Positions 33,928 through 45,034 of a stretch of DNA of 64,000 bases are shown piece by piece; the stretch's first letter is position 1; each line of letters begins with the position of its first letter. Made by a program: the position numbers and the translations under genes. Below the pieces are notes generated by a model. It did no database searches. It had not been told where the DNA came from and saw only the letters and a list, made by a program, of their open reading frames with translations. Origin of the DNA: Metallyticus violacea (taxonomy: Eukaryota > Arthropoda > Insecta > Mantodea > Metallyticidae); assembly GCA_030762175.1 (NCBI GenBank), contig CM060841.1, positions 9,821,001 through 9,885,000 on the forward strand. The letters run 5' to 3'.

Positions 33928-35767
33928 AGACATATCTTTGAATTCCTCTTATGTAACTTCAAGAATTTTCTGGACGACGTGGACAGAAATAAATATCCAA
34001 TGGTTCTTAGCTTTATACTGAAAATGTATTCTTATTTTTATATATATATTTGGTTTTACATTCATTTGAGAAGCCGCATTTTTAAGTATGAGCAACATAA
34101 AAAATAAATACCAAAACTGCTTAAAAGAATCACATGTAGATAAATATTTCAGTCCCAGATTTTCCTCGGCTTACAGAGAATGTGCAGTCAAATGTCATAC
34201 TAATTATAAAACTAAAATTAATTATATATTTAAAAAGATATTTTTCCTATTTTAAGTTTTTTACTATATTATTTGCAGTAGAAGTAACAGTACTGTAGTG
34301 GCGGCGATGGAATCGTCACTTAGCAAATCCTAGAAACCGGTCAGATGTGCTCGAACACACAAAAATGTTGCATAACACTGAATTAGAGGTAATGGACGCT
34401 TTTTATTTTAAATTAAATGTAAAATGTAAATATGTTTGTATCGAAAATAGCTTTTATTTAACTAGATTAATTACACGAATTTTGATTACGCTTATGTTTC
34501 CAAATTAATCCTTCACACATGCATATTTTATTAAATTATTATCAGCCAGCTCTGAGTGCTTTATAAACGACTTGATAGTGAATAACGAATTAAGATCAAC
34601 TGTGTCAGTATATATTTCGTGTGCAGCACCAATAAATTGTTTCTGTTTGCTTCACTAGGCAGAATGCTGTCTGATTTACTTCCAAGCTAACCGCGCCGTC
34701 CAGTTTAACAAACAACTCAGAGAACGCTGATGAACTGTTGCGGTATTCGATTAAGGTTATATTCGGTGATCGGATCGGTACGCTATTCTGGACGAGGGTC
34801 TGCTTAGTTTACATTAGCGAATAAGTCATGTAGCATAAAACAAAGGAACATCTTCGACAGGGACAGGCGATTGTTTCCGCTTTTGCTTGTTTTCCACTAC
34901 AGGATCTAGTCACGGCAAACGTTTAAGTTCACGCTGTCGCCACTGCTGTCGTCAGCGTGTTTCTTTCATCGTGAGAATTAGGTTACCGGGTTCTCGGAAG
35001 CAATACAACCACAATACTTCTAAGAAATAACGCCGGCACTTTTCCCTTTTTCCTATATTGGATTTCTTAGAAGTAAAACGCTGATAGATTATAAATCACC
35101 TTTCAGAAATAGCTTACCACTGGATTCTTGGAAGTCTAATGTTTAGCTTTTATAAAGAGCTATCCTCGATTACTTCACTGCAGTCTGCAACAGCTAAGCG
35201 ATTTTTTTTTTTTTTTGATATGGCAGCCCGTAAACCCACAAATGTACCAATTCATTATTTTTTGTAATTTACTGCTAATACAGTACATTTTCTCCACCGC
35301 TGCTATTGTTTGTCGCTGCAGTGACAAATAATTTTGACTCAAGAACAAATTACAAATTCTAAATCAATTAATATCTTATAATCTAATGGCTATCGCAGTG
35401 TCTGAATTACTAAGCACTTCCACGTTCGTTTTGTTTATAATTTATAAATTTCTCAGTGCGCCGAAACAATCGCTTGCTTTGGCCAGTTCTCAGTTTTTCA
35501 GAGTCTCATTGTATATGAAAAAGGTTAATTTAATCTTCGTTAACTTAAGTTTATTCTATTGTTTTTAACTATATGAACCTTTAGACTCACAAGGGTTTAT
35601 TATAATTTTCCATTGCTTGCACCATATACCCAACAGACTGACATATGTCTGAAGGTTAATCAGCTGAAGATTTCCACATGCCTTTGCTTAGAATAGCGAT
35701 ATCGTCAGCAAACTGTGCTATTGTTAGATTATCGTCCTTTTGGATTTCATACAATTTTGCAGAATCT
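33928..35767. other. Spacer, no gene recognised
   Basis: A less AT-rich stretch at about 34660-35200 might be functional or single-copy, but shows no reading frame or site I can name. A T-run lies at about 35203-35216. Confidence 0.4.
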
Positions 35768-35779
35768 CCCAAGCACAGT

Positions 35780-36045
35780 ACCGCCACGGGTGGCCGAGGT
35801 CGTTAAGGCGCGGATTGTGAGCGGGAGGTCTGGGGCTCGAATCCCTCCCTGACTGAGGTTTTTCCAGGTTTTCCTAAGTCCTCATAAATGGCAAATGTCG
35901 GGGAGGCACCCTAAAATTATTGCCTGGAACGTTTCCTTCCTTAAAAATAAATCCTTTCAAAATATATCATTTCATCTCATGTATCATCAGTGTCCACCGC
36001 CTGTGGTGCCATTGTAGTAAAAACGAGCGTTAAACAACATGCATT
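35780..36045 (+). mobile_element. SINE-A copy with target-site duplication
   Basis: Head CCGCCACGGGTGGCCGAGGT, B box GGCTCGAATCC followed by a ~14-bp deletion of the acceptor part, body and tail GCGTTAAACAAC. AAGCACAGT at 35771-35779 and 36049-36057 is exact; including three more bases on the left the match is 11 of 12. Confidence 0.93.
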
Positions 36046-36057
36046 CCTAAGCACAGT

Positions 36058-37735
36058 TTCCACTATTACTAACGCACGCTAACTGAATATTTGCATCTGC
36101 TGCTACAAGAATTAAATACGAACAAAGTAGCACCTTCGACCTACTTACCTTTTATGAAAATGAAAAATTTGTAATACTTATCAATTTCAAATTTTGTGCT
36201 TATCAACTGAATGCAATCTAATGCCAAATGTCATGGCTCTGCATTGAGTCATTTATGAGATATTACTTTAGTACATATTTATTCAATAATTTTACAAACA
36301 TCCAAATGACGCTAAATGCATAGTTAAACAATTTCTTACTAAAATTTTAATTTTTTTAATCATTAAATCAACGTAAACAAATTGATTAAGCCTTTTAATA
36401 TTTCTTCGCTTTATATTTAACCTATAAGCTATTGATGTAAACAGTTTATTAATTTTTTGAGTTACGTATCAGAAATTTAGTGCCTCTATAAAAAAAGGTC
36501 CCAAATAGTATATATTGAAAATTGCATTGAATTCGGCATTTAAAAGATTCCAAGGTGTTGAAAAAAATAGATAATAAAGAAAAATTAAATGAAAAGTGTT
36601 ACTATACAATAAAGTACCTTAAAATCTTCGTGCTTACCTAAAGCTGTCCAACGCCATACATTGGTCCCTGTGCTGCTTTCTTCTTTGTCTCTTATGCAGT
36701 TTTTGCAATTTTCACCTTCTTATGCCCTCGCTGTGCTAACAGTTCACTTCGTTGCAACCGACATTTGCCGCTCACGAAACTAAATGCACTAGATTTCGTT
36801 CCTGTTAACACTTTCGTTTAGTTTTTGACAGCTTCAAATCCCACATTAACTTCTGAAAACGCATAATGATATTGTATTCCAACGGAATTTAGATTTTTAC
36901 GGAGCGTTTCAGTAGTTTATCACATACAAGTGTCTGGTATACGGGCATATATGTTCCGTATTTTATGAATTATGTATTTTCCATTTTATTTAGACATTTG
37001 CTGGACTTCTTCTTTTGGGAAGATGATCTTTAATTCTATTCCTATTCACACGCACCAAAAGCACCATAAACGTATGCACAATATGTTCTGATTTAACCGC
37101 ATATGCTAACCGATTTACGTACACTTTTGAAATAACCAACAATATATACTGATTATCACAGCATTATTTACATTTTTAATACTTAACTGTTAATTGTTTG
37201 AGTAATAAACCCGAAATATGCCACTAAACGCCAAGAAAAGCAAGTAAGCTTTCCTTCTTGTTTACTTCACCTCATTCAACTGTTTTTCAGAGCTACCAAC
37301 ATCTGCTTTTAGCATTATCAACTCTCTCTCTCTCTAATCCTCAAAGTCCGCCAATTTCAACAAAGAATTACAGTAAGAGCAATAATTAAAAAAAAAATAA
37401 CAGTATCTACAAGGTATAGTCCATTGACTCGCAGCCGTTTACGCCATCTAAACATTTTAAACATGAGAATATGCTGAAAAATAAACAAACAGAAACTTTC
37501 ACGATTTTTACCAAACTCTCACGATTTCATTTGCCTTAACAGTTGCATCCAGTATTTCTTTCAGATGCACTTTCGGAGGGGGGCCCTTTCTCCTCCGGAA
37601 TCTTTCAACCCCGCCCCGGAAGAAATATAGCAGATAATAAAACAGTTCTTCTATTCCGAAAACAGTAAAAATATTTGTAATAATATAACCTAATTAGTGA
37701 AACACTGCTGTTCCTCGTGCGTTCAATGAGCAGGA
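36058..37735. other. AT-rich spacer
   Basis: Contains a short (CT)n tract at about 37320-37338 and a GC-rich pocket at 37568-37620. No gene recognised. Confidence 0.5.
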
Positions 37736-38021
37736 ACCGCCACGGGTGGCCGAAGTCGTTTAGGCGCTGACTCGTGAGCTGGAGATCTGGGGTAGGACTC
37801 CCACCAGGACCGTGCTCCCTGAATGAGATTTTTTCCAGGTTTTCCTCAGTCCTCGTAAATGGCAAATGCCGGGGAGGTAGCTATACTTAGGCGTGGAACG
37901 TTTTCTTCCTTAAAAAAAAAAATAATCCTTAACCAATAAATCATTTCATCTCATGTATCATCAGTATCTACCGCCTGTGGTGTCTCAGTAGTAAAAAAGA
38001 GAGTTAAACACCATTAAAAAA
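37736..38021 (+). mobile_element. SINE-A copy, near full length
   Basis: Head ACCGCCACGGGTGGCCGAAG. The B box is changed to GGGTAGGACTCC, which should weaken the promoter. Complete body, an expanded A-run near 37910 and tail GAGTTAAACACCATTAAAAA. No convincing target-site duplication. Confidence 0.92.
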
Positions 38022-38494
38022 GTGCGCTGGATGGCTAATAAACTGTTTGTCTTTTCTACTTATTTCTTCACTAATATTTTAATTTTAATACTTTTTTTAG
38101 TTATTGAAACATTCAAAATTGCAATAAAGAATACAAACTTGGGAATAATTAGAACAAATATTTAAATTATATATTGTATTAACACACCTGCTTGTACAAC
38201 TCAAAACCAGTGCTCCAGTTCGATAATTAAAAATTAGTTGACCCTGCACGTTGATTTAGCCTCTTCCCCCGCCCCTCCTAGACAAATCCTGCATATAATG
38301 AGAGAAACAAATATTTAGCCTAACTTAGGACTTTATACATGTAGCTGACGCAGAGTTCCCACTCGTTCCTTACAAATACAATAAGGCGCAATGTTATATC
38401 TCCAAACTAATTGAAAGAGATGGCCACAGTAGCTCTGTAATAATTAAATTATAGTAAGTTATGATTATTTTACATTTTTGAAAAAAAAATCCTC
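38022..38494. other. AT-rich spacer
   Basis: Nothing recognised. Confidence 0.5.
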
Positions 38495-38503
38495 TCAAAT
38501 ATA

Positions 38504-38804
38504 TATTTCGGTCCTGGTGGTGTAGTGGTAACCATACTTGCCTTCTAAACCCAAGATCGCGGGTTCAAACCCGGGCAGGATCAATGAATTTTTTCGGGCG
38601 TAAAAATTCCAAGTATGGCTTCCTTCGGAAGGGAAGTAAAGCCGTGGGTCCCGTGTCGTACATTACGGCACGATAAAGAACTTCAAGTCTGAAAGAAGAG
38701 GCCTCTGAGCAAAATTTGTCGGCAGTTTCACGTCCTGAATAGAATGGGACGCTGATGACCTGAGATGTTAAAGAGCGTTCATAAATAAATCAAATCAACA
38801 ACTG
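38504..38804 (+). mobile_element. SINE-B copy, full length, 9-bp target-site duplication
   Basis: Intact head (GGTCCTGGTGGTGTAGTGGT), B box GGGTTCAAACCC, full body, hairpin (GGACGCT / AGCGTTC, one arm base changed) and tail. TCAAATATA occurs at 38495-38503 and 38805-38813. Confidence 0.94.
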
Positions 38805-38981
38805 TCAAATATAAACATACCTATAAGGGAGCACTGGCATTTTCCACCAAAATATTATTTATCAACTTTTATATAAAACTGAATACAATATTATTATTAG
38901 TCCTAATTTATTCTAGAAGCTTTTATTATGTCCATTCTCCTTACTATTATTACTTAATAGACATATTCAATTTATATATAT

Positions 38982-39175
38982 AAATTAACAGTAATTATGA
39001 TAGCAGAAAAAGATAAAACACAAAGAAAAAGTCCCACTTGAGATCGCTATATTTCCGACTCGTGGAGTCCTTCTATGGCAAGAAGACAAGTGACATGGTC
39101 CTAAATATAGCGATCTCAAGTGTGACTTTTTCTTTGTGTTTTATCTTTTTCTGCTATCATAATTACTGTTAATTT
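38982..39175. repeat. Long hairpin: 73-bp inverted repeat, 48-bp loop
   Basis: Left arm 38982-39054 and right arm 39103-39175 are reverse complements with one mismatch that I can see (GTCCCA against GTCACA in the complement). The loop contains ACTCGTGGAGTCC, itself nearly self-complementary. The near identity of the arms points to a recent inversion-duplication or a foldback element. No coding capacity. Confidence 0.9.
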
Positions 39176-39222
39176 GTTACATTGTTAATAATGTTGCTTT
39201 ATTTTTATTTTTCTTATATATT
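39103..39222 (+). repeat. Direct repeat unit, copy 2
   Basis: AAATATAGCGATCTCAAGTG through CTTATATATT recurs at 39436-39557 with few differences. Its first part also forms the right arm of the hairpin. Confidence 0.85.
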
Positions 39223-39389
39223 GTTTGCACCTCTGATGCTGCTTTTAGCTTTGCTTATTAAGTTTAATTTGCTTTTGTGTGTTTTGCGTTTGACTTCTTT
39301 ACTATTTATCTATTATTCTTTTAATTGTATTTCTTACTTTCTCTGTGTTTTCTCATAGACTTTATTGTTTATTACATCTTATACCATGA

Positions 39390-39557
39390 CACCTGGTCAC
39401 TTGTCTTCTTGCCACAGAAGGACTCCACGAGTCCGAAATATAGCGATCTCAAGTGTGACTTTTTCTTAGTGTTTTATCTTTTTCTTATATCATAATTACT
39501 GTTAATTTGTTACGTTGTTAATAGTGTTGCTTTATTTTTATTTTTCTTATATATATT
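39390..39557 (+). repeat. Repeat unit, copy 3 (longest)
   Basis: Contains the reverse complement of the hairpin loop (GTCACTTGTCTTCTTGCCA, then AGAAGGACTCCACGAGTCCG), followed by the same 120-bp unit as 39103-39222. It therefore equals the reverse complement of the whole left arm plus loop. It probably represents the ancestral arrangement from which the inverted copy at 38982 arose. Confidence 0.85.
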
Positions 39558-39779
39558 AGGATTGAAAACACATCATTTTTCAACATATTTTTCAATGCAG
39601 AAGTTCCAGCGTTTCATCAATGCATGGATTCTATGAGAAAAAATGTCTTGTGACTGCTTAGCCACCATTGCACTACTTTCGTCAGTGCGGAACTTCTAAC
39701 CACCTAATGCCCATTAAGTGGTTCAAAGACATAAAAATTGGTAGGTACCAGATTCAGTGAATAAACAAAATGTAGTATA

Positions 39780-40340
39780 GATTCAAATGCAGATATACAA
39801 GTTTTGTATCGTTGCACGAGCGGTGTGAGGTGAGAATATAGTAGTTATGAGCAAACCTTGACGTTTCAAATGGTTCTCAAACAGATCACAATGTGACTTG
39901 CTATTAACATTGCGTCCTCTGTTCAATGATTGAACTTTATAACTGTATGCAACTTTTTTTGGTTTTGGTGATAATGAATCCGCCACTCTTTGCTGGTTTG
40001 CTTGGTCTCTGGCTGTAAGTAATGGACTCAGCAATCATTACCAGTGACTATACGCTTTAGGAAAAATCTTCAACTTGATGACGTCGCAGCAGTGTTTGAC
40101 AAACATCCACACGAGTTCTTTCAGTTTAGGGGTCAGTTGTTTTGATACCCAACTAGTAAAGACTTGGCTACTGCAGAATGTCAATGGATAATGCAGGGCG
40201 CATGGTCATGACAGATATTTAATAATATAATGCCAGTTCATTGATTGTTATCTGCCAATTGTCTCGTATCACTTGTTCTACTACAGCGATAGTTCCTGGC
40301 GTAATCTCGAAGCATGCAGTCCACCAGAGCGAAATGACAC
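39780..40340 (-). pseudogene. Mariner transposase fragment of a second lineage (Mar2)
   Basis: On the minus strand, from about 40300 downward: VIRDNWQITINELA-like residues (regulatory/HTH part), then RVDVCQTLLRRHQVEDF, the region before the first Asp. The core continues with RDQANQQRVADSLSPKPKKV (39783-40034 frame), NRGRNVNSKSHCD and FSPHTARATIQNL, the last corresponding to HDNAPPHTAxxT with the Asp lost. The sequence differs clearly from Mar1, so it is another mariner lineage. Stops, shifts and a missing C-terminus show it is dead. No terminal repeats found. Confidence 0.6.
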
Positions 40341-40858
40341 CTCAATTTTAAATTTTCTGTTCCACTCAAAAGGCCTGTTTAAGTGCCACACAGGAATTTT
40401 CATATTGCCTCTTCATTCATCTTTGGTTTCTCGCCCTCACTACACTGAAAAGGGAGAGCTACTCGCTGCTCCTTGCTCGTGCATGTTTCCAAGGAGGCTG
40501 CCATTTTTTTATGGTAGCTTTGTCACATTCCCAAGATGCCGCGCGTGCTTGTTCCTCCAGAGAAGGTAATAGATACCTGTTATTTTATGTGTAGCACATA
40601 ATCTACTACATTTTTCTGAATTTTCATTTCTAAATTAAGGTTACCTTTTGGTCCAGCCTCGCACTTTCAAAGTATTTTTCGTCGTAATGTGATAATTACC
40701 AAGAAACTTCATTTACCTCTTGGATCAAATCCTTGGTTTTGTCCGAATTGCAAAACTGGCATAAATATTAAAACGAAGCACCATCTATAGAAACCTAACC
40801 TCAATGGTGATTTTAAACTGTATTCTTAAACTAACTGCTCTTCTGATCATTGTATAAG
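40341..40858. other. Spacer
   Basis: The plus-strand open frame at 40273-40569 has no recognisable domain. Confidence 0.4.
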
Positions 40859-41860
40859 CGAGGGTAAGTCCATAAGCTATCATACCATTTTCTAGGTATG
40901 ACAAAGACAAAAACTATATTTCACTTTTCAAAATAGTTACCCTTTATTGCAATACACTTCCTACATCTTTGAGTTAACATTTGAACCCCCCCCCCCCCAA
41001 GTCAGAAGTCTTGTATGCAAAATGGCCATAAACAACATTCATCACTTGTTCGTCACGCTTAAGTCAATGTTCTTGAAGTCACATTTCTTCACAGTTTCCT
41101 TTGCAACAAGAGCTGTGTGCACAGACGCGTTGTCGTGAAGAAGGCGCACATTACCACTCAGCTTTCCTCGTCTTTTCTCTTTGATGGAAGCACGTAGTCT
41201 GTGCAGTAGGCCAGTATAGTACTCCCCATTTATTGTGGTGTTCCTCTCCTTGAAGTCAACGAAGAGTATTCCTTCACAGTCCCAAAAGATTGTGGCCATG
41301 ATCTTCTTGGTTGACTGAGTAACCTTGACCTTTAGATGAGGTGTTTCGCCAGGTTTACACCACTCCATTGATTCTCTTTTGGACAAGGGATCATAGTAGA
41401 GGACACAGTTTCATTTCCTGTAACAATGGTTTGCAGAACTTCTCTCTCGTTACCACGGCAGAGCTCCAAAAATGCCTGACAACGGATGACTCGTTGCTGC
41501 TTTTGGTCTTAGGAAAGAAGTCTTGCATTAACGTCATTAATGTTTAAATGTTCACGAATAATTCGAACGACTCTTGTTTTAGAAAGGCCCAACCTTGATA
41601 TTTCTGTAACTTTGAGCCGCCGGTCTTCCTTAATTTCTTCTTCGACAAGAGCGGTGGATGTTTTCAGGGCCGACCTGTACGCTCTTTGTCTTCAATGCTT
41701 TCTCGACCCATGCATTCGAAAAAGTTTGGCCTATTCCTTCACGGTAGAATATGACGGGAAAGCTTCCGCCCAACAGATGCAATTATTCACTTAACAGATA
41801 AGGGTTTTGTGAAGGCGATAATCGTTATCGGCGAGGCCGGAAACTTATGACCTACCCTCG
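40859..41860 (-). mobile_element. Mar1-c: internally deleted mariner copy
   Basis: Both ends are present: CGAGGGTAAGTCCATAAG at 40859 and its inverted partner CTTATGACCTACCCTCG ending at 41860, followed by TA at 41861-41862. At about 1.0 kb it is ~300 bp shorter than the family. The gene lacks the third-Asp region (the sequence jumps from KKCDFKNID to the C-terminal zone) and most of the N-terminal start. The open frame 41042-41386 (minus) keeps LLHDNASVHTALVAKE. Non-autonomous. Confidence 0.9.
41042..41780 (-). pseudogene. Mar1-c transposase pseudogene
   Basis: Pieces of the DNA-binding region (TEISRLGLSKTRVVRIIR-like, near 41560-41610) and the catalytic core remain. The region holding the first Asp is frame-disturbed near 41400, where a deletion sits. 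The second Asp is present in HDNASVHTA and the third is deleted. No intact protein is possible. Confidence 0.7.
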
Positions 41861-41879
41861 TAGATCTTGTACAAATAAT

Positions 41880-42542
41880 TTATTCTGTCTTTCGCAAATA
41901 ATAGAAAATAATAAGCTAATAGAACGCAGTACCTAGATTTAGCATTCATAGACTTACAAAAGGCATATGATAGTGTGCTAGTAAAGAAATTATTTCAGAT
42001 ACCGGAAACTTTAAGAATTAATGCCATGTTAGTTCAAGTTATAAAATCACTGTACAAGAATAGATGGCAAAAATAAAAGTGGGAAAAAAATATGTTAAAA
42101 GTTTTTTGTAAGTAAAGAACTGAGACAAAGTTGTAGACTATCGCTAACTTTATATATATACAAATGCCCACAATTGTGGAAAAAATATTAAGGAATGGGA
42201 ATACCAGTAGGAAATAATACAATATATATTGTATTATATATATACACACATTTCGAGGATGATCAAACTATAGAACGGGGTCTGGATGATGTGGAATATA
42301 TGGTAAGTGAATTTAAATGTTTATGGGAAATAGGGCATTAAGGTATACATGAAAAAAAAAACTCTATATGTGAATGTGCATGTGTTGGATCAAATTCAAC
42401 AAATCTGTTAACTAAAAATTATGCCATAAAAACTAAACTAGATACAATAATTAGCCAGAAAGGTACACATGAAGCACAAATTCAACGTATATTGAAAACA
42501 AAGAAAGGCATTTCTGTTTTAAACGCAACTTTTTGCAGTAAA
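41880..42542 (+). pseudogene. Non-LTR retrotransposon reverse transcriptase fragment
   Basis: In shifting frames: LDLAFIDLQKAYDSV (RT motif with the first catalytic Asp), VIKSLYKNRWQK, KELRQSC (the LRQGCxLSPxLF region), and RNGNTSRK. FEDDQTIERGLDDVEYMV follows, where the usual catalytic FADD reads FEDD. The end is CACVGSNSTNLLTKNYAIKT and then ILKTKKGISVLNATF. Such proteins make the cDNA of non-LTR elements at the target site. It adjoins Mar1-c and is clearly dead. The C-terminal fragment at 15.8 kb looks like the next domain of a similar element. Confidence 0.75.
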
Positions 42543-43755
42543 TACGTTACAATTGTCGTTATAATACAATTGAAAACATATAATTTTATTCATTTTATTC
42601 TTATCACCTTTTTAATTTAAATGCACTTAATTCTGTTTATGAATGTCATTATTATTATTATTATTTAATACTGTCTATAGCACAAGTTCGTTTTTATCTT
42701 TGGACCATAACAATTTGTTGCAACATAATTTTATAATTATTTTTATGTGCTAAAAATGTTCTATATTTTAGAATTAAAAGAATGCAATGAATATAGCGGA
42801 AAAGTATAATAAAACGCATAAATTATAGCTCTGCACTAAACGGAGGTACAATTTTTGTTTATACAAAGAAAGTTAATTTTTCAAATCGCACTTGTAACTT
42901 AATTAAACACTTCAAACTTGTGTGTATCCCGGATTTTTTTGAAAAAGCGTTTATCTTGCTCGTTGGTGTAATTTAATAACAAATTATAGGAAATAGTAAG
43001 GTTTCTCGAGGTCTTCATATGCAGTTTAAACACAAAAGAATAAAATAATAGATGCACTGAATAGCGTATAAATTGTTTCTACTAGTCACGGTGGGTAAAT
43101 GCTCAAATAGGCCAACTGTAAATATAATTATTGCGAACGACTGACATTCTAATCGTGCCTAAAATACCCGAGACTTTTGGGGCGAGGGAACCTGAGTTCC
43201 GGATGTACGGAAGCCCAATGACATTGATTACATCAAGACGCTTTCCATTTCATCGCCTTAGAGCTAATGCTATTATCGAAAATTCCTTCCCTTCCCTTCT
43301 TGTGGGCTTCTGTTAATTTCTTTTGCATATTTATAAGCTGCCACCATGACGGCCAAATACCAAGCATGCCAGCCAGCTTCTTAATCCGCTCCTTATCATG
43401 AATTAATACGGGGGTACGTGAAGAAAGTTCTTTTACTTCTTCCATTTCTGAAAGATTCGTCATGCATCTTTAACACTTTCTGGTCTGCTGCTTTATGTCA
43501 TTGTTCATCCCTAAACTTGGTTTCCTATTGCTTTTTAAGAAATACATAGCTCTTGAATGATCTTAGATAAATTAATTATTCATTTTTTTTCCAAACATTA
43601 ATCTTTAAATTACATTTTAAAGAAATATATCATTCTCAAATTCTTCAGTAAATATTATGAGAATGTAAGCAAATTATACATTTATGTGTCTAATCAAACA
43701 ATTCTACATTTCTGGCCAGACACAAACATGCATCCACTTGTGAGTTATAACTTAT
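42543..43755. other. AT-rich spacer
   Basis: The minus-strand frame 43233-43463 (76 codons, with IHDKERIKKLAGMLGIW) has protein-like composition but no family I can name; otherwise nothing recognised. Confidence 0.4.
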
Positions 43756-44903
43756 ATATATATAGGTCCTTAAGTTTCCGGCCTAATCATTTTCTAGGGA
43801 CGATCAACACAAAAACCTATATTTCACTTTTTCAATATAGCTACCTTTTATTGCAATACATTTTTCACATCTTTGAATTAACATTTCAATCCCTCCCCCC
43901 TTTCCAAATAGAAGTCTTGTCTACAAAATGGGCATAAATAGCATTCATCACTTCTTCATCACACTTAAATTTCTTTCCTTGAAGGTCCTTCTTGAGTTTT
44001 GAGAAGAGGAAATAGTCACTGGAAGCTAGATCTGGACTGTAGTGTGGATGGTTGATCTCATTGAAGCCACATTTCTTCACAGCTCTCTTTGCAAAAAGAG
44101 CAGTCTGTGCGGTAGGCAGCATAGTACTCCCCATTTATTATAGTGTTCCTTTTCTTGAAGTTAATGAAGAATATCCCTTCACAGTCCCAAAAGATTTTGC
44201 CATGATCTTCTTGGTTGACTGAGACGGCCTTTAGAGACGGTGCTTCGCCAGGTTTCACACCATTGATTCTCTTTTGGACAAAGGAGCATGGTAGAGTATC
44301 ATAGTTTCATCTCCTGTAACAATGGTTTGCAGAGCTTCTCTCTGGTTGCTACGGCAGAGCTCCAAAAATGTCCGACAACAGGTGACTCGTTACTGCTTTT
44401 GGACTGAGGAAAGAAGTCCAGACATCCATCTTGCACTAACCTTATTGAATAATTCGAAGGACTGTTGTTTTAGAAAAACCTAACCTTGCTGCTATTTCTG
44501 TAATTATGAGGCGCCGATTTTTAATAATTTCTCCTTCCACAACAGCGAGCACCTTCAAGGGTCCACCTTGGTCTTCAATGCTTTCTCGACCCATTCGAAA
44601 AAGTTTGGCCCAAAATGACGGGGGTGCTTCCCCATATACACTGCCCAATGACTGTTTAATATCATTTGGAGTAAGTCCTTCTTTTGAGAAGAACTTAATA
44701 ACAGCTTGGTGCTGCATTTTGAATATGTCACAATCTTCTACACATATTCCTCTTAATGTAACTATATCTGAACAACCGAACACATTGGAGCGGAAGTTAC
44801 AGCTACAATTTTTAATTAACAGATAAGGTATGACATTAGGTAAGAATTTTGTGAAGGCGGTAATCTTTCTCGGCGAGGCCAGAAATTTATGCATCTACCC
44901 TCG
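43756..44903 (-). mobile_element. Mar1-d: internally deleted mariner copy
   Basis: The right (5') end CTACCCTCG finishes at 44903 and is followed by TA. The left (3') end is partly fused with a TA-rich stretch, and the recognisable part starts TAGGTCCTTAAGTTTCCGG. A deletion removes about 25 codons including the HDN motif, and other gaps lie in the DNA-binding part. Confidence 0.88.
43886..44860 (-). pseudogene. Mar1-d transposase pseudogene
   Basis: The N-terminal frame (44442-44894) contains HQAVIKFFSKEGLTPNDIKQ and the helix-turn-helix IITEIAARLGFSKTTVLRII. The core is broken up. The C-terminal frame (43886-44134) has YSPDLASSDYFLFSKLKKDL with the third Asp kept. The second catalytic Asp is deleted with the RLLHDN segment, so no activity is possible. 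Confidence 0.78.
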
Positions 44904-44953
44904 TAACTTTACCTTTAAAAATATAACTTATAATTGTTCCATCAACCAAGATA

Positions 44954-45010
<57 letters not shown>

Positions 45011-45034
45011 CATCATCATCATCATCATCATCAT
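44954..45034. repeat. Microsatellite (ATT)n then (CAT)n
   Basis: About 19 uninterrupted ATT units followed by eight CAT/ATC units, a compound trinucleotide repeat. Confidence 0.97.

Noticed and set aside
44954..45034. Trinucleotide array as a CRISPR-like or satellite array
   Set aside because: It is a plain compound microsatellite with 3-bp units and no spacers.
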